A DNA stretch of 64,000 nt from Streptomyces seoulensis. GTDB lineage: Bacteria; Actinomycetota; Actinomycetes; Streptomycetales; Streptomycetaceae. Shown here one piece after another: positions 8,305 to 16,615 of this stretch (its first letter is position 1; each line of letters opens with the position of its first letter). Below the pieces are notes generated by a model. That model made no database searches. It worked only from the letters and a program-made list of their open reading frames with translations, and was not told the DNA's origin. The stretch is from assembly GCF_022846655.1 (NCBI RefSeq), contig NZ_AP025667.1:2579001-2643000 (forward strand), written 5' to 3'. The position numbers were made by a program, and so were the translations under genes.

Positions 8305-9009
8305 ATGTCAGATCGGCACACCAACAGCGGCCCCGGCGAGGGCGAGTTGACCACGGAGGACCTGGCCCGCTCCGGCCGGGACAGCCGCCCCGACAGCCGC
8401 TCCGGCCCGCTGTCCGACGCCGGCCGCGACGCGCCCTCCCAGGCGCGCTCCGGCCCGCTGTCCGAGGCGACCGGGACGCGGTCCGGCGCACCGTCCGACA
8501 CCGGCCGCGACGAGCCGTCCGAGGCCCGCTCCGGCCCGCTGTCCGGTGCGCGCCCCGACCGGACGCCCGACACGCCCCCGCCCTCCTACCCCGGTGAGGC
8601 GACGGCCGCGCAGGAGCGCTCGCGGGAGGCCACCGACGACTCGCGGGACGCCACCGGCGAGCGGACCGGCGCCCCCGCGGACCGAGCCGGCCACGACCGG
8701 TCCCACGACGGCGACCGGCCCCGCTCGGTGGACGAGGGCTCCGACCCCTTGATCGCCCACCAGGAGGCCCAGGACTACCGCCAGCGCTGGGCGAAGATCC
8801 AGGGCACCTTCGTCGACGACCCGAAGGACGCGGTGCGTTCGGCGGACGCGCTGGTCGCCGATGTCATCCAGTCGCTGGCCGCGACGTTCGCCGACCACAA
8901 GAAGGACCTCGAGGGCCAGTGGAGCCGGGGCGAGCAGGTCGAGACCGAGGGACTGCGCGTGGCGCTCCAGCAGTACCGCACCTTCTTCAACCAGTTGCTG
9001 GACGCCTGA
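8305..9009 (+). CDS. Hypothetical protein: disordered Ser/Gly/Asp-rich N-terminus plus helical C-terminal domain
   Basis: 234 residues from ATG 8305. Residues about 1-150 are low-complexity and contain imperfect repeats of ARSGPLS and GRDxPS type units. Residues about 152-234 repeat the helical domain of the preceding gene (W.KIQGTFVDDP..AV.SAD.LV ... LRVALQQYRTFF.QLL). No membrane segment is present, so this may be the soluble counterpart of the membrane-anchored protein 45 nt upstream. It is cotranscribed with that gene and followed by a 16-bp hairpin. Confidence 0.7.
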   Translation: MSDRHTNSGPGEGELTTEDLARSGRDSRPDSRSGPLSDAGRDAPSQARSGPLSEATGTRSGAPSDTGRDEPSEARSGPLSGARPDRTPDTPPPSYPGEATAAQERSREATDDSRDATGERTGAPADRAGHDRSHDGDRPRSVDEGSDPLIAHQEAQDYRQRWAKIQGTFVDDPKDAVRSADALVADVIQSLAATFADHKKDLEGQWSRGEQVETEGLRVALQQYRTFFNQLLDA

Positions 9010-9030
9010 GCACGCCTTGACGTCGCACGG

Positions 9031-9067
9031 CGCCGCGGCCCGGACCCTGTCGGTCCGGGCCGCGGCG
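9031..9067. terminator. Very strong hairpin between convergent genes
   Basis: A perfect 16-bp inverted repeat (CGCCGCGGCCCGGACC / GGTCCGGGCCGCGGCG) around a 5-nt loop. It lies 21 nt after the stop of the upstream plus-strand gene and 15 nt before the end of the convergent gene. Confidence 0.9.
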
Positions 9068-9082
9068 GCGTACGCGCCGTGC

Positions 9083-10081
9083 TCATTCCGTGTCGTCAGG
9101 TGCCACGGTCCGCAGGGCGGTGTGCTGTTGCCGCCACGCCTTCAGGACATGGGCGCCGAGCCGGTCCTCCAGCAGGCCGGTGGCGTGCACACCGAAGGCG
9201 ATGTCTGCTTCGAGGTGCGGCTCGTCGGCCAGCAGGCCGCCGACCACGTCACGGCGGACCACCTGCTCGTGCACGGCGTCCGCCTCCACGTGCTCGTCGT
9301 AGAACCGCTGCGCCGCAGCCCCCGCGCCGGTGCGGCGCATCGCCGCGGCCATCCGCCGGGACCCCGGCGACGACGTCACCTCGACCGTGGCGAAATGGCC
9401 CACCAGGGCGCCCCGCAGGGCGCGGTGCAGGCCGAAGAGGGACATCAGGTTGACCGTGGCCAGCACCGGGGCGGGCGCCCGGTCCAGGTAGCGGCCGTAC
9501 GTGGTGTCCAGGCCGAGGTCGCCCATCAGGTCGGCGTACAGCCGGGCGTGGATCTCGTCCGGGCGTCCGGCGCCGAACTCGTCGAACTCGACGGCCACCA
9601 TGGCCGCCTTGGCCCGGCCGCGCAGTCTGGGGATGACCCAGGCGTGCGGGTCGGCCTCCTTCAGGTGGTACAGCGAGCGCAGGGCCGCGTACTCCTGAAG
9701 CTGCCACAACTCGCCGTCACGCTGGAGGTGGTGGCTGACACTGCTGTCGTCGTGCCCCACGGGCTCGACCAGCAGCGCGTCCAGCGCCTCCTCGGCGTTC
9801 GTGCCCGGGGGCACGTCCCGGCGCAGGGCCGCGAGGAAGGGCCGCTCCAGCGACCGGCGCAGGGCCAGCAGGCCGGGGTCCCACTCCAGTTCCTCGGGCA
9901 CGCCCTCGAAGCCCCGGTAGTGCAGCTCGTAGAGGACGTACAGGGCGAGCTGGAGGTCGTCGCCGTACGGGTCGGCGGTGGCCGGGGGTGTCCCGAGGGC
10001 CGTCGTGCCGTCGCCGGCCAGCGCGGAGACGACGGACGCGGACAGCCCGCCGCGCGGCCGGGGGAGCGGGGGCGCGGTCAC
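9083..10081 (-). CDS. Iron-containing redox enzyme family protein (heme-oxygenase-like fold)
   Basis: 332 residues from GTG 10081. The start overlaps the CDGSH gene stop by 4 nt (GTGA). The helical protein has acidic and His residues in helices spaced as in di-iron heme-oxygenase-like oxidases: LYVLYELHYRGFE, VEFDEFGAGRPDEIH and FYDEHVEADAVHE. This family uses a non-heme di-iron centre for O2-dependent chemistry. The direct coupling to a CDGSH [2Fe-2S] protein gene suggests the latter donates electrons (inference). The substrate is unknown. Confidence 0.8.
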   Translation of the reverse strand: MTAPPLPRPRGGLSASVVSALAGDGTTALGTPPATADPYGDDLQLALYVLYELHYRGFEGVPEELEWDPGLLALRRSLERPFLAALRRDVPPGTNAEEALDALLVEPVGHDDSSVSHHLQRDGELWQLQEYAALRSLYHLKEADPHAWVIPRLRGRAKAAMVAVEFDEFGAGRPDEIHARLYADLMGDLGLDTTYGRYLDRAPAPVLATVNLMSLFGLHRALRGALVGHFATVEVTSSPGSRRMAAAMRRTGAGAAAQRFYDEHVEADAVHEQVVRRDVVGGLLADEPHLEADIAFGVHATGLLEDRLGAHVLKAWRQQHTALRTVAPDDTE

Positions 10082-10308
10082 CGGCCGTCCTCGGCGTTCT
10101 CGTCCTTCGCGTTCTTCCGGCGGCGGCGGTGGCTGGTGTCGCACCAGGGGTAGATGCGGCTGCGGCGGCAGGTGCAGAGCGCCACCGTGAAGCGGCGCGA
10201 GGTGACCACCGTGCCGTCGGGACAGGTCACCTCGACCGGCCCCGGCAGCAGCAGCGGCCCGTCGGGCGTGATCGTCACGCCGACCGCGGTCTCGGTTTCT
10301 CGGCCCAC
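10078..10308 (-). CDS. CDGSH iron-sulfur domain protein
   Basis: 76 residues from GTG 10308. The motif CTCRRSRIYPWCDTSH fits the CDGSH consensus C-x-C-x2-S-x3-P-x-C-D-x2-H exactly. The three Cys and one His bind a redox-active [2Fe-2S] cluster. The N-terminal part forms beta strands (VTITPDGPLLLPGPVEVTCP), and the basic C-terminal tail (RRRRKNAKDENAEDGR) is unusual but short. It sits between a methyltransferase gene and the iron-containing redox enzyme and is translationally coupled to the latter. Confidence 0.85.
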   Translation of the reverse strand: MGRETETAVGVTITPDGPLLLPGPVEVTCPDGTVVTSRRFTVALCTCRRSRIYPWCDTSHRRRRKNAKDENAEDGR

Positions 10309-10406
10309 GGCTGACCACCGCCCTCTCGCTCGCGTCCTGGTGCGTGCTCGCGGCCCCCGTGTCCCACGAGTACCCGCTGGAAGCCGCCGAAACGGCCCGG
10401 CCGCGC

Positions 10407-11072
10407 TCAGCGGCGTACGGCGCGGACCACCACCAGCTCCTCCCGGTCCTCGTGCCGGTCGCGCAGCATGCCCCGGCTGTGCAGCCAGGGCCGGCGCTCG
10501 CGCAGCACGGGGCCGAAGGGCACGGTGGCCCTGTTCACCACGGCGGCGTCCAGTCCCGCGTCGGAGAGCCGGTCCAGGGTCGGCGCGGTGCCGCACAGCG
10601 CGGAGTGCACGAGCAGGAGGACCCCGCCGCTGTGCAGTACACCGGCGGTGCTGTCGCAGATCCGGTCCACGAAGACCCGGCCGTCCGGACCGGCGTCCCA
10701 GGCGCGGGCCGCACCCCGGCTCGGCGGGCTCGGGGCGGGCGCGGGCACGTAGGGCGGGTTGCTCACCACCAGGTCGTATCTGCGGCCCGGCACGGCCGAG
10801 ACGAGGTCGCCGTGGCGCACGGTGATGCACTGCCCGGCGAGCAGCGCGTTGCACCACGCGGTGGCCAGGGCGCGCCAGGAGATGTCGACCGCCGTGACAC
10901 GGGCTCCGCGCAACGCCGCCCGGACGGCCAGCGCGCCGCTGCCGGTGCACAGGTCGAGGACGGCGGAGCCGGCGTCGAGGCGTTCGTGTGCCAGGGCGCG
11001 GGCGATGAGGTCGGTGTCGTGCTGCGGGGCGTACACACCCGGCGGTGTCGGCAGCGCTGCCAGTGGTCCCAT
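10407..11072 (-). CDS. HemK2/MTQ2-family protein methyltransferase
   Basis: 221 residues from ATG 11072. An alternative GTG at 11087 would place the AGGAGG ribosome site inside the gene, so 11072 is preferred. The SAM-binding motif I is VLDLCTGSGALAV (about 38-50), and NPPY follows near residue 105. NPPY marks N5-glutamine or adenine-type methyltransferases. The family methylates release factors or other proteins. It is upstream of the CDGSH and iron-enzyme genes with a 98-nt gap, and this three-gene order suggests a shared pathway. Confidence 0.82.
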   Translation of the reverse strand: MGPLAALPTPPGVYAPQHDTDLIARALAHERLDAGSAVLDLCTGSGALAVRAALRGARVTAVDISWRALATAWCNALLAGQCITVRHGDLVSAVPGRRYDLVVSNPPYVPAPAPSPPSRGAARAWDAGPDGRVFVDRICDSTAGVLHSGGVLLLVHSALCGTAPTLDRLSDAGLDAAVVNRATVPFGPVLRERRPWLHSRGMLRDRHEDREELVVVRAVRR

Positions 11073-11196
11073 GTCCGCCTCCTGCACGCCGGGCGTTCGC
11101 GCGGCTGTGTCTGAGTGCCCCTCGCTGCGGTGGCCACACCTCGACCGGGGCGGCGCGGCCCTGTGTGACGGGGCGGAGCCGACCGGTGACGCACGA

Positions 11197-11227
11197 GCGC
11201 GCCACGGCCGGGGTGGCCGTGGCGCGC
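11197..11227 (-). terminator. Hairpin downstream of the chitinase gene
   Basis: A perfect 13-bp inverted repeat (GCGCGCCACGGCC / GGCCGTGGCGCGC) with a GGGGT loop. It begins 17 nt beyond the chitinase stop in the direction of transcription. Confidence 0.85.
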
Positions 11228-11244
11228 CGGGAGCGGGGCCCTCG

Positions 11245-12141
11245 TCAGCAGTAGAGGTTGCCGCCGGGGGAGACGCCGAGGATCTGCGAGAAGCGCTGGT
11301 AGGCGTCGACGCGGCTCTGCACCTGGGCGGGGTTGCGGCCGTCGCACTCCAGGGAGCCGTTGATGCTGCGGATGGTCTGCCCGAAGCCCGCCTGGTTGAC
11401 CATGGCGTTGTGCGGGGTCATGGAGCCGGGGCCGGACTGGGTGTTCCAGTACCAGAGGCCGGTCTTCCAGGCCACGGCGCTGTCGTTCTGCACCAGGTTC
11501 GGGTTGTGGAGCAGGTCGATGCCGAGCGCGTCGCCCGCCGCCTTGTAGTTGAAGTTCCAGCTCAACTGGATCGGACCGCGCCCGTAGTACGCCGCCTGCC
11601 CGGCCGGGCAGCCGTACGACTGGCTCCAGTCGCAGTACGTCGGGTAGTTCGCGGTGTTCTGCTCGACCACGTAGACCAGACCGCCGGTCTCGTGGTTCAC
11701 GTTGGCGAGGAAGGCCGCGGCCTCCTGCTTCTTCACCGTGTCGCTGCCGCTGTTGGCGAAGCCGGGGTACGCGCTGAGCGCGTTCACGAGCCCGCTGTAC
11801 GAGTAGAACGAGTTCCGGTTCGGGAACATCTGGTTGAACTGGGCCTCGGTGACGACGAAGTTGCCGACCGGCGTGGTGCCGCCGCCGTCGCAGGAGTACG
11901 GGTCCCAGTACCAGGTGCTGATGATCGGGTCGTAGCCCGGGTTGTCGTGCTCGGCGATGTACGCCTTGCCGTCCGTGTACCGGACGATGTCACCGGCCCG
12001 GTACGACTGACCGGCCGCCCAGTTCGGGTAGCTCGAACAGGAGGCCGCCGGAGCGGCCGAAGCGGCCGGTGCCGGAAGCAGTACGGGGGCCACGGCGAGC
12101 GTGAGCGCGGCCAGCGCGGCGGAGATGTGCCGTCTCGACAC
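11245..12141 (-). CDS. Secreted chitinase, glycoside hydrolase family 19 with CBM5/12
   Basis: 298 residues from GTG 12141, preceded by GAGGAG. A signal peptide covers residues 1 to about 30 (cleavage near PAPAASAA). A small chitin-binding module (about 34-84; YPNWAAGQSYRAGDIV and WYWDPYSC) precedes the GH19 catalytic domain (about 95-298). The family's catalytic glutamates are visible as E151 (NVNHETGG) and probably E160. The YYGRGPIQLSW segment is the GH19 signature. It hydrolyses chitin outside the cell. Upstream, at 12281-12292, lies a DasR-like operator, consistent with N-acetylglucosamine control. Confidence 0.93.
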   Translation of the reverse strand: MSRRHISAALAALTLAVAPVLLPAPAASAAPAASCSSYPNWAAGQSYRAGDIVRYTDGKAYIAEHDNPGYDPIISTWYWDPYSCDGGGTTPVGNFVVTEAQFNQMFPNRNSFYSYSGLVNALSAYPGFANSGSDTVKKQEAAAFLANVNHETGGLVYVVEQNTANYPTYCDWSQSYGCPAGQAAYYGRGPIQLSWNFNYKAAGDALGIDLLHNPNLVQNDSAVAWKTGLWYWNTQSGPGSMTPHNAMVNQAGFGQTIRSINGSLECDGRNPAQVQSRVDAYQRFSQILGVSPGGNLYC

Positions 12142-12280
12142 TGAATCAACTCCTCGAAATTCCACGGCCGTTCCAGCGCAGGACCGCACGCGGACGGGCT
12201 TCCTGCGGGCATGCCGGAGACACCGGCGAAGGCGTGGGGGGCGGCCGTGATGGGGGGTGTGGGGCCACACTCAAACGCAT

Positions 12281-12292
12281 TGGTATGTACCA
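12281..12292. promoter_or_regulatory. Putative DasR (dre) operator of the chitinase gene
   Basis: TGGTATGTACCA is an inverted repeat (TGGTA-TG-TACCA) close to the published dre core TGGTCTAGACCA. It is 140 bp upstream of the chitinase start, a normal location for chitinase operators in Streptomyces. DasR is the GntR-family repressor released by phosphorylated amino sugars. The site differs from the best consensus at the centre, so affinity may be lower. Confidence 0.6.
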
Positions 12293-12719
12293 GTCAAGCG
12301 GGCGGGTGGGGGAGGGGCGAAGTTCGGTCAACTTGCCTGTGAGAGAGAGGAGTCGGGTGAGGGAGGGCGCTCGTGCTCGACGTGTCTCACCAGCGCGGGT
12401 GTCGATCCGGGCGCGCTTGGCCGGGAGGTGCCGTGCCTGAGCAGGGTGGCTGGAATGAGGGTGCGTCAGGGAGGGGCTTCGAGCGGGGCGGGGGCGAGGG
12501 GGTCGCCGACGCGGGCCTCGGCGCGGGCGCGTTCGTGGACAGGAGGGTTGATCCAGCGCACCCGCAATCGCGTGTCGTCAGGGAGCGGCACCGGGCATCC
12601 GTGGTCGGCCTCCTCCACGGGGACCGGGGAGCAGGCGGGAGGGCGGGCGGCGAAGACCGGCGTCGTCCTCCGCACCGGGGGAACAAGTGGCTGGCGTGTG
12701 GCCGGCGGAGGTGCGGTCA

Positions 12720-12742
12720 GGGGGTGCGCCCTCCGCACCCCC
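12720..12742 (-). terminator. Hairpin downstream of asparagine synthetase
   Basis: A perfect 9-bp stem (GGGGGTGCG / CGCACCCCC) with a 5-nt loop, beginning 8 nt beyond the asparagine synthetase stop on the minus strand. Confidence 0.8.
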
Positions 12743-12749
12743 GCCCGCC

Positions 12750-14591
12750 TCAGCCGGTGATCACCTCGGGTGAGTAGAGGTCGAGCCACACGGCGAGGTC
12801 GAGGGTTCGCTCCAGGCTCCGCCGGGCCGCCTGGGTGCCCGCCAGGTCCGGGCGTTCCGCGGCCGTGCGGACCTTCTCCCGGTCGAGGAGGTCGAAGACG
12901 CGGTGGGAGGGCCGGGCCAGGAGGTCCTTGACCTGGTCCTGGAGGGCGCGTCCGTACCCGGGGTCCTGGGTGGAGGGGTACGGGCTCTTGACCCGGTCGT
13001 ACACCGAGCGGGGCAGCACATCCGCCGTCGCCTCACGCAGCAGACTCTTCTCCCGCCCGTCGAACGACTTCAGTGCCCACGGCGTGTTGTAGACGTACTC
13101 CACGAGCCGGTGGTCGCAGAACGGCACCCGCACCTCCAGTCCGACCGCCATGCTCATCCGGTCCTTCCGGTCGAGCAGCGTCCGCACGAAGCGGGTCAGG
13201 TGCAGGTTGGACATCCGCCGCATGCGGTACTCGAAGTCGCTCTCGCCGTCGAGCCGTTCGATGCCGGCGGCCGCCGTACGGAAGCCGTCGGCGACGTACC
13301 CCTCCAGATCCAGCGCCCCCACCAGCTCGGGCCGCAGCACACCGGTGTCGTCGCCGAAGTGGCGGCCGAAGGCCACCAGCCAGGGGAACGTGTCCGCGTG
13401 CCGGGCCTCCTCGTCGAAGAACTGGAGGTACCCGCCGAAGACCTCGTCCGCCGACTCGCCGGACAGGGCCACCGTGGACTGGTCCCGGATGGCGCGGAAG
13501 AGCAGCAGGAGGGAGGCGTCCATGTCGCCGAACCCGGCGGGCAGATCACGGGCGCGGATCACCGTCTCGCGCGCGGCGGGATCGGCCAGGGACTGGACGT
13601 CGAGGACGATGTCCTGGTGCTCGGTCCCGGCGAGCTTGGCCACGTCGTGGACGAAGGGGGTGTCGGGGGTCCCGCGCAGCTCGTCCGCGACGAAGTTGTC
13701 CGCCTGCCCGGCGAAGTCGACCGCGAAGCTGCGCACCTTCTCGCCCCGCTCCCCGAGCTGCCGGGCCGCCAGCGCGGTCATGGCGGAGGAGTCGAGTCCC
13801 CCGGAGAGCAGGGTGCAGCGCGGCACGTCGGCGACGAGCTGGCGGCGCACGATGTCGTCCAGGAGCGCGCGGACGGTGTCGATCGTCGTGTCCTGGTCAT
13901 CGGTGTGCGGCCGGGTCTCCAGCCGCCAGTAGACGCGGGTGCGCACACCGGAGCGGTCGACGGTGACGACGGTGCCCGGCTCGACCTCGCGCATACCGTC
14001 CCAGACCGCGTGCCCGGGGGTCTTGACCAGGGTGAACATCTCCCGCAGGCCGTCCAGCGTGACGCGGGGCCGGGCCAGCGGGTTGGCGAGGATCGCCTTG
14101 GGCTCGGAGCCGAAGAGGACGCCGTCGGAGGTCGGGTGGTAGTAGAACGGCTTGATGCCCATGCGGTCGCGGATCATCACCAGCTTGTCGTGGCGGCCGT
14201 CCCACACGGCGAACGCGTACATGCCGTTCAGCCGCTCGGCCACCGTCTCGCCCCACTCCAGGTAGCCGCGCAGGACGACCTCGGTGTCGGAGTCGGTGGT
14301 GAACCGGTGCCCGCGGTCGGTGAGTTCACGGCGCAGCTCGGTGAAGTTGTACGCCTCTCCCGAGTAGACGAGGGCGACGTTCCCCTGCGGGGTGTGGACG
14401 GACATCGGCTGGCGCCCGCCGGGAAGGTCGATGATGGCGAGGCGGCGGTGCCCCAGCGCGGCGGGGCCCTGCGCCCAGGTGCCGCGGTCGTCCGGGCCCC
14501 GGCAGGCCATCGTCTCGGTCATCGCATCCAATACGGAGTCCTCGGCGCCGAGATCACGGTCGAAGGACACCCAGCCGGTGATGCCGCACAT
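12750..14591 (-). CDS. asnB: Asparagine synthetase (glutamine-hydrolysing)
   Basis: 613 residues, full family length. Cys2 of MCGITGW is the glutaminase nucleophile. The N-terminal class II amidotransferase domain (2 to about 200) shows RRLAIIDLPGGRQPM and the YNF motif in a slightly unusual context (SGEAYNF). The C-terminal synthetase domain carries the PP-loop SGGLDSS near residue 262, which binds ATP. It makes asparagine from aspartate, glutamine and ATP. In Streptomyces such paralogues can also amidate other substrates, but no biosynthetic cluster surrounds it. It is divergent from the formaldehyde dehydrogenase gene and monocistronic, ending at a hairpin. Confidence 0.92.
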   Translation of the reverse strand: MCGITGWVSFDRDLGAEDSVLDAMTETMACRGPDDRGTWAQGPAALGHRRLAIIDLPGGRQPMSVHTPQGNVALVYSGEAYNFTELRRELTDRGHRFTTDSDTEVVLRGYLEWGETVAERLNGMYAFAVWDGRHDKLVMIRDRMGIKPFYYHPTSDGVLFGSEPKAILANPLARPRVTLDGLREMFTLVKTPGHAVWDGMREVEPGTVVTVDRSGVRTRVYWRLETRPHTDDQDTTIDTVRALLDDIVRRQLVADVPRCTLLSGGLDSSAMTALAARQLGERGEKVRSFAVDFAGQADNFVADELRGTPDTPFVHDVAKLAGTEHQDIVLDVQSLADPAARETVIRARDLPAGFGDMDASLLLLFRAIRDQSTVALSGESADEVFGGYLQFFDEEARHADTFPWLVAFGRHFGDDTGVLRPELVGALDLEGYVADGFRTAAAGIERLDGESDFEYRMRRMSNLHLTRFVRTLLDRKDRMSMAVGLEVRVPFCDHRLVEYVYNTPWALKSFDGREKSLLREATADVLPRSVYDRVKSPYPSTQDPGYGRALQDQVKDLLARPSHRVFDLLDREKVRTAAERPDLAGTQAARRSLERTLDLAVWLDLYSPEVITG

Positions 14592-15060
14592 GCGCTGCCT
14601 CCTGCCTGCGGCTCACCCCCGGCCTGCGGTTTCCCGCTCGGGCCGTGTCCGGTGGCCGAACCAGTTGTATCGAGCACCTATATGACGAGCCTCCGCCCGG
14701 CGGCCGCGCCGGTCAACGCCGCCGTAACACGCACGACGCCGCCCCCTTACGGTTTCGGCCGCACTTTGCCGAAGCGAAAACCGATGCATGCCGGGTGAGC
14801 TGGTCATCGGCGCCGCGATCAGGCCACAGGCAAAAACTTCGCCAATCCCCAGGTGGGCCGCTCCTTCGGGGGCGAAATCGGCCAGATGTCGATTCCCGGA
14901 CCCCCGCAGGCGGGTTGCAGCGCCCGGCGTGGGGGCGTTACCTGGAAGCAACGGCGGTGAAGCGAGGGCAGCGGGCCCCGGCACGGTCGCACCTCGTCGC
15001 GCGTCCCGGCAGCGGCTCGCCCCGCACCGTCATCCAGCACTAGACGCGGAGGTGACACAG
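14592..15060. other. 469-nt divergent intergenic region
   Basis: Holds the promoters of asnB (leftward) and the formaldehyde dehydrogenase (rightward). An AT-richer island (about 14660-14690, containing CACCTATATGACG) lies about 75-100 bp upstream of the asnB start and may contain its promoter. GGAGG at 15048-15052 is the ribosome site of the rightward gene. No coding region or strong repeat was seen. Confidence 0.4.
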
Positions 15061-16215
15061 GTGAAAGCCGTCGTCTACGAAAGGCCCTTCAGCGTCACGG
15101 TGACGGAAGTCGAGGACCCGCAGATCCAGCACCCGAACGACGTGATCGTCCGCATCACCTCGTCCGCGATCTGCGGCTCCGACCTCCACATGTACGAAGG
15201 ACGCACGGCGGCCGAGCCGGGCATCGTCTTCGGTCACGAGAACCTCGGAGTGATCGAGGAGGTCGGCGACGGCGTGACCTCCCTGTCCGTGGGGGACCGG
15301 GTCGTGATGCCCTTCAACGTCGCGTGCGGGTTCTGCAAGAACTGCCTCGCCGGCGAGACCGGGTTCTGCCTGACCGTGAACCCCGGCTTCGCGGGCGGCG
15401 CGTACGGCTATGTGGCCATGGGCCCGTACACGGGCGGTCAGGCGGAGCGGCTGCGGGTGCCCTTCGCCGACTTCAACTGCCTGAAGCTGCCCGAGGGTGA
15501 CGAGAACGAGACCGACTACATCCTGCTGGCCGACATCTTCCCGACCGGCTACCACGGCTGCGAACTCGCCCAGGTCTCACCCGGCGAGACGGTCGCGGTC
15601 TACGGGGCCGGACCGGTCGGCCTGATGGCCGCCTACTCGGCGCTGCTGCGCGGCGCGTCCAAGGTGTTCGTGGTCGACCGCGTGCCCGAGCGGCTCGCCA
15701 AGGCCGAGGAGATCGGGGCCATCCCGATCGACTTCACCCAGGGCGACCCGGCCGAGCAGATCAAGGCGCTGACGAACGGCGAGGGCACCGACAAGGGCAT
15801 CGACGCCGTCGGCTACCAGGCCCAGACCGGCGACGACAGCGGTCACGAGGAGCCCGCGATCGTCCTCAACCAACTGGTGGAGACGGTCCGGCCGACCGGC
15901 CGGCTCGGCATACCGGGCCTGTACGTGCCGTCCGACCCCGGCGGGCCCGACGAGAACGCCAAGCACGGTCAACTCCTGGTCTCGATCGGCAAGATGTTCG
16001 AGAAGGGCCAGAAGATGGGCACGGGCCAGTGCAACGTCAAGAAGTACAACCGCCAGTTGCGCGACCTGATCGCCTCCGGCCGCGCCCGGCCGAGCTTCGT
16101 GGTCTCCCACGAACTGCCGCTGGAGGACGCCCCGCAGGCGTACGAGAAGTTCGACAAGCGGATCGAGGGCTACACCAAGGTGGTACTGCACCCCGGCCAT
16201 GACCTCGCGGCGTGA
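15061..16215 (+). CDS. Glutathione-independent formaldehyde dehydrogenase-like zinc enzyme
   Basis: 384 residues from GTG 15061, with GGAGG 8 nt upstream. Zinc-site motifs are ICGSDLHMYEGR (about 38), GHENLG (about 58) and the four-cysteine lobe ACGFCKNCLAGETGFC (about 86-101). The Rossmann motif is VYGAGPVGLMAAY. The YVP segment and the extended NAD-binding insert (about 260-315) match the glutathione-independent formaldehyde dehydrogenase branch, which dismutates or oxidises small aldehydes with tightly bound NAD. It is a distant paralogue of the enzyme at 5866-7053. Confidence 0.88.
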   Translation: MKAVVYERPFSVTVTEVEDPQIQHPNDVIVRITSSAICGSDLHMYEGRTAAEPGIVFGHENLGVIEEVGDGVTSLSVGDRVVMPFNVACGFCKNCLAGETGFCLTVNPGFAGGAYGYVAMGPYTGGQAERLRVPFADFNCLKLPEGDENETDYILLADIFPTGYHGCELAQVSPGETVAVYGAGPVGLMAAYSALLRGASKVFVVDRVPERLAKAEEIGAIPIDFTQGDPAEQIKALTNGEGTDKGIDAVGYQAQTGDDSGHEEPAIVLNQLVETVRPTGRLGIPGLYVPSDPGGPDENAKHGQLLVSIGKMFEKGQKMGTGQCNVKKYNRQLRDLIASGRARPSFVVSHELPLEDAPQAYEKFDKRIEGYTKVVLHPGHDLAA

Positions 16216-16239
16216 CCTTGAGGCTCCGGCCCGCCGGAA

Positions 16240-16527
16240 TCAGGCGTGCCGGGCGGTGATCTTCCGTCCCGGCGCGGCATGGTGGGCCGGAACCTCCGCG
16301 TCCGGGGTGCGCAGGCGCTGGAGCCACAGGGTCGCCGTGACCAGCAGCCCGGCGAAGAGCGCGAGGAGGAGCAGGGAGACCCACATCTGACGACTGCCGG
16401 GACGCATCCATCCCGTCCAGATCGCGGCGGTCAGCCACAGGAGCACACCGCTCGCGTAGAAACCACGCACCCGGCGCAACTGCCGTACGGCTCGCAGGGA
16501 CTTGGAGTGATCGTTCATCGCTGCCAT
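16240..16527 (-). CDS. Small two-TM membrane protein (95 aa)
   Basis: 95 residues; an in-frame ATG three codons later (16518) is an equally possible start. Two hydrophobic segments are seen (FYASGVLLWLTAAIWTG and VSLLLLALFAGLLVTATLWL) between a basic N-terminus and a hydrophilic tail. No family is recognised. It is convergent with the formaldehyde dehydrogenase gene and lies downstream of the HEPN gene in the same direction, 88 nt away. Confidence 0.6.
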   Translation of the reverse strand: MAAMNDHSKSLRAVRQLRRVRGFYASGVLLWLTAAIWTGWMRPGSRQMWVSLLLLALFAGLLVTATLWLQRLRTPDAEVPAHHAAPGRKITARHA

Positions 16528-16615
16528 GCGGGCCCGTGTACCCCCGATCCCGCGTCACACGACCCTGTGATCGCACCCTGTCCTCGTCAGACGAGACCGC
16601 ACAGGTCAGAGGCGG

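Larger units (their letters stand above)
12142..12749. other. 608-nt intergenic region upstream of chitinase
   Basis: It contains the chitinase leader, a DasR-like palindrome (12281-12292), a purine-rich stretch (about 12345-12370) and the asparagine synthetase terminator. A minus-strand frame ending at 12466 (possible GTG start at 12675, ~69 residues) has fairly coding-like codon use in its second half, including VRWINPPVHERARAEAR. It lacks a ribosome site, so I treat it as a doubtful small gene or gene remnant. Nothing else is seen. Confidence 0.5.

Noticed and set aside
12903..14798. 631-codon plus-strand frame
   Set aside because: Antisense shadow of asparagine synthetase.
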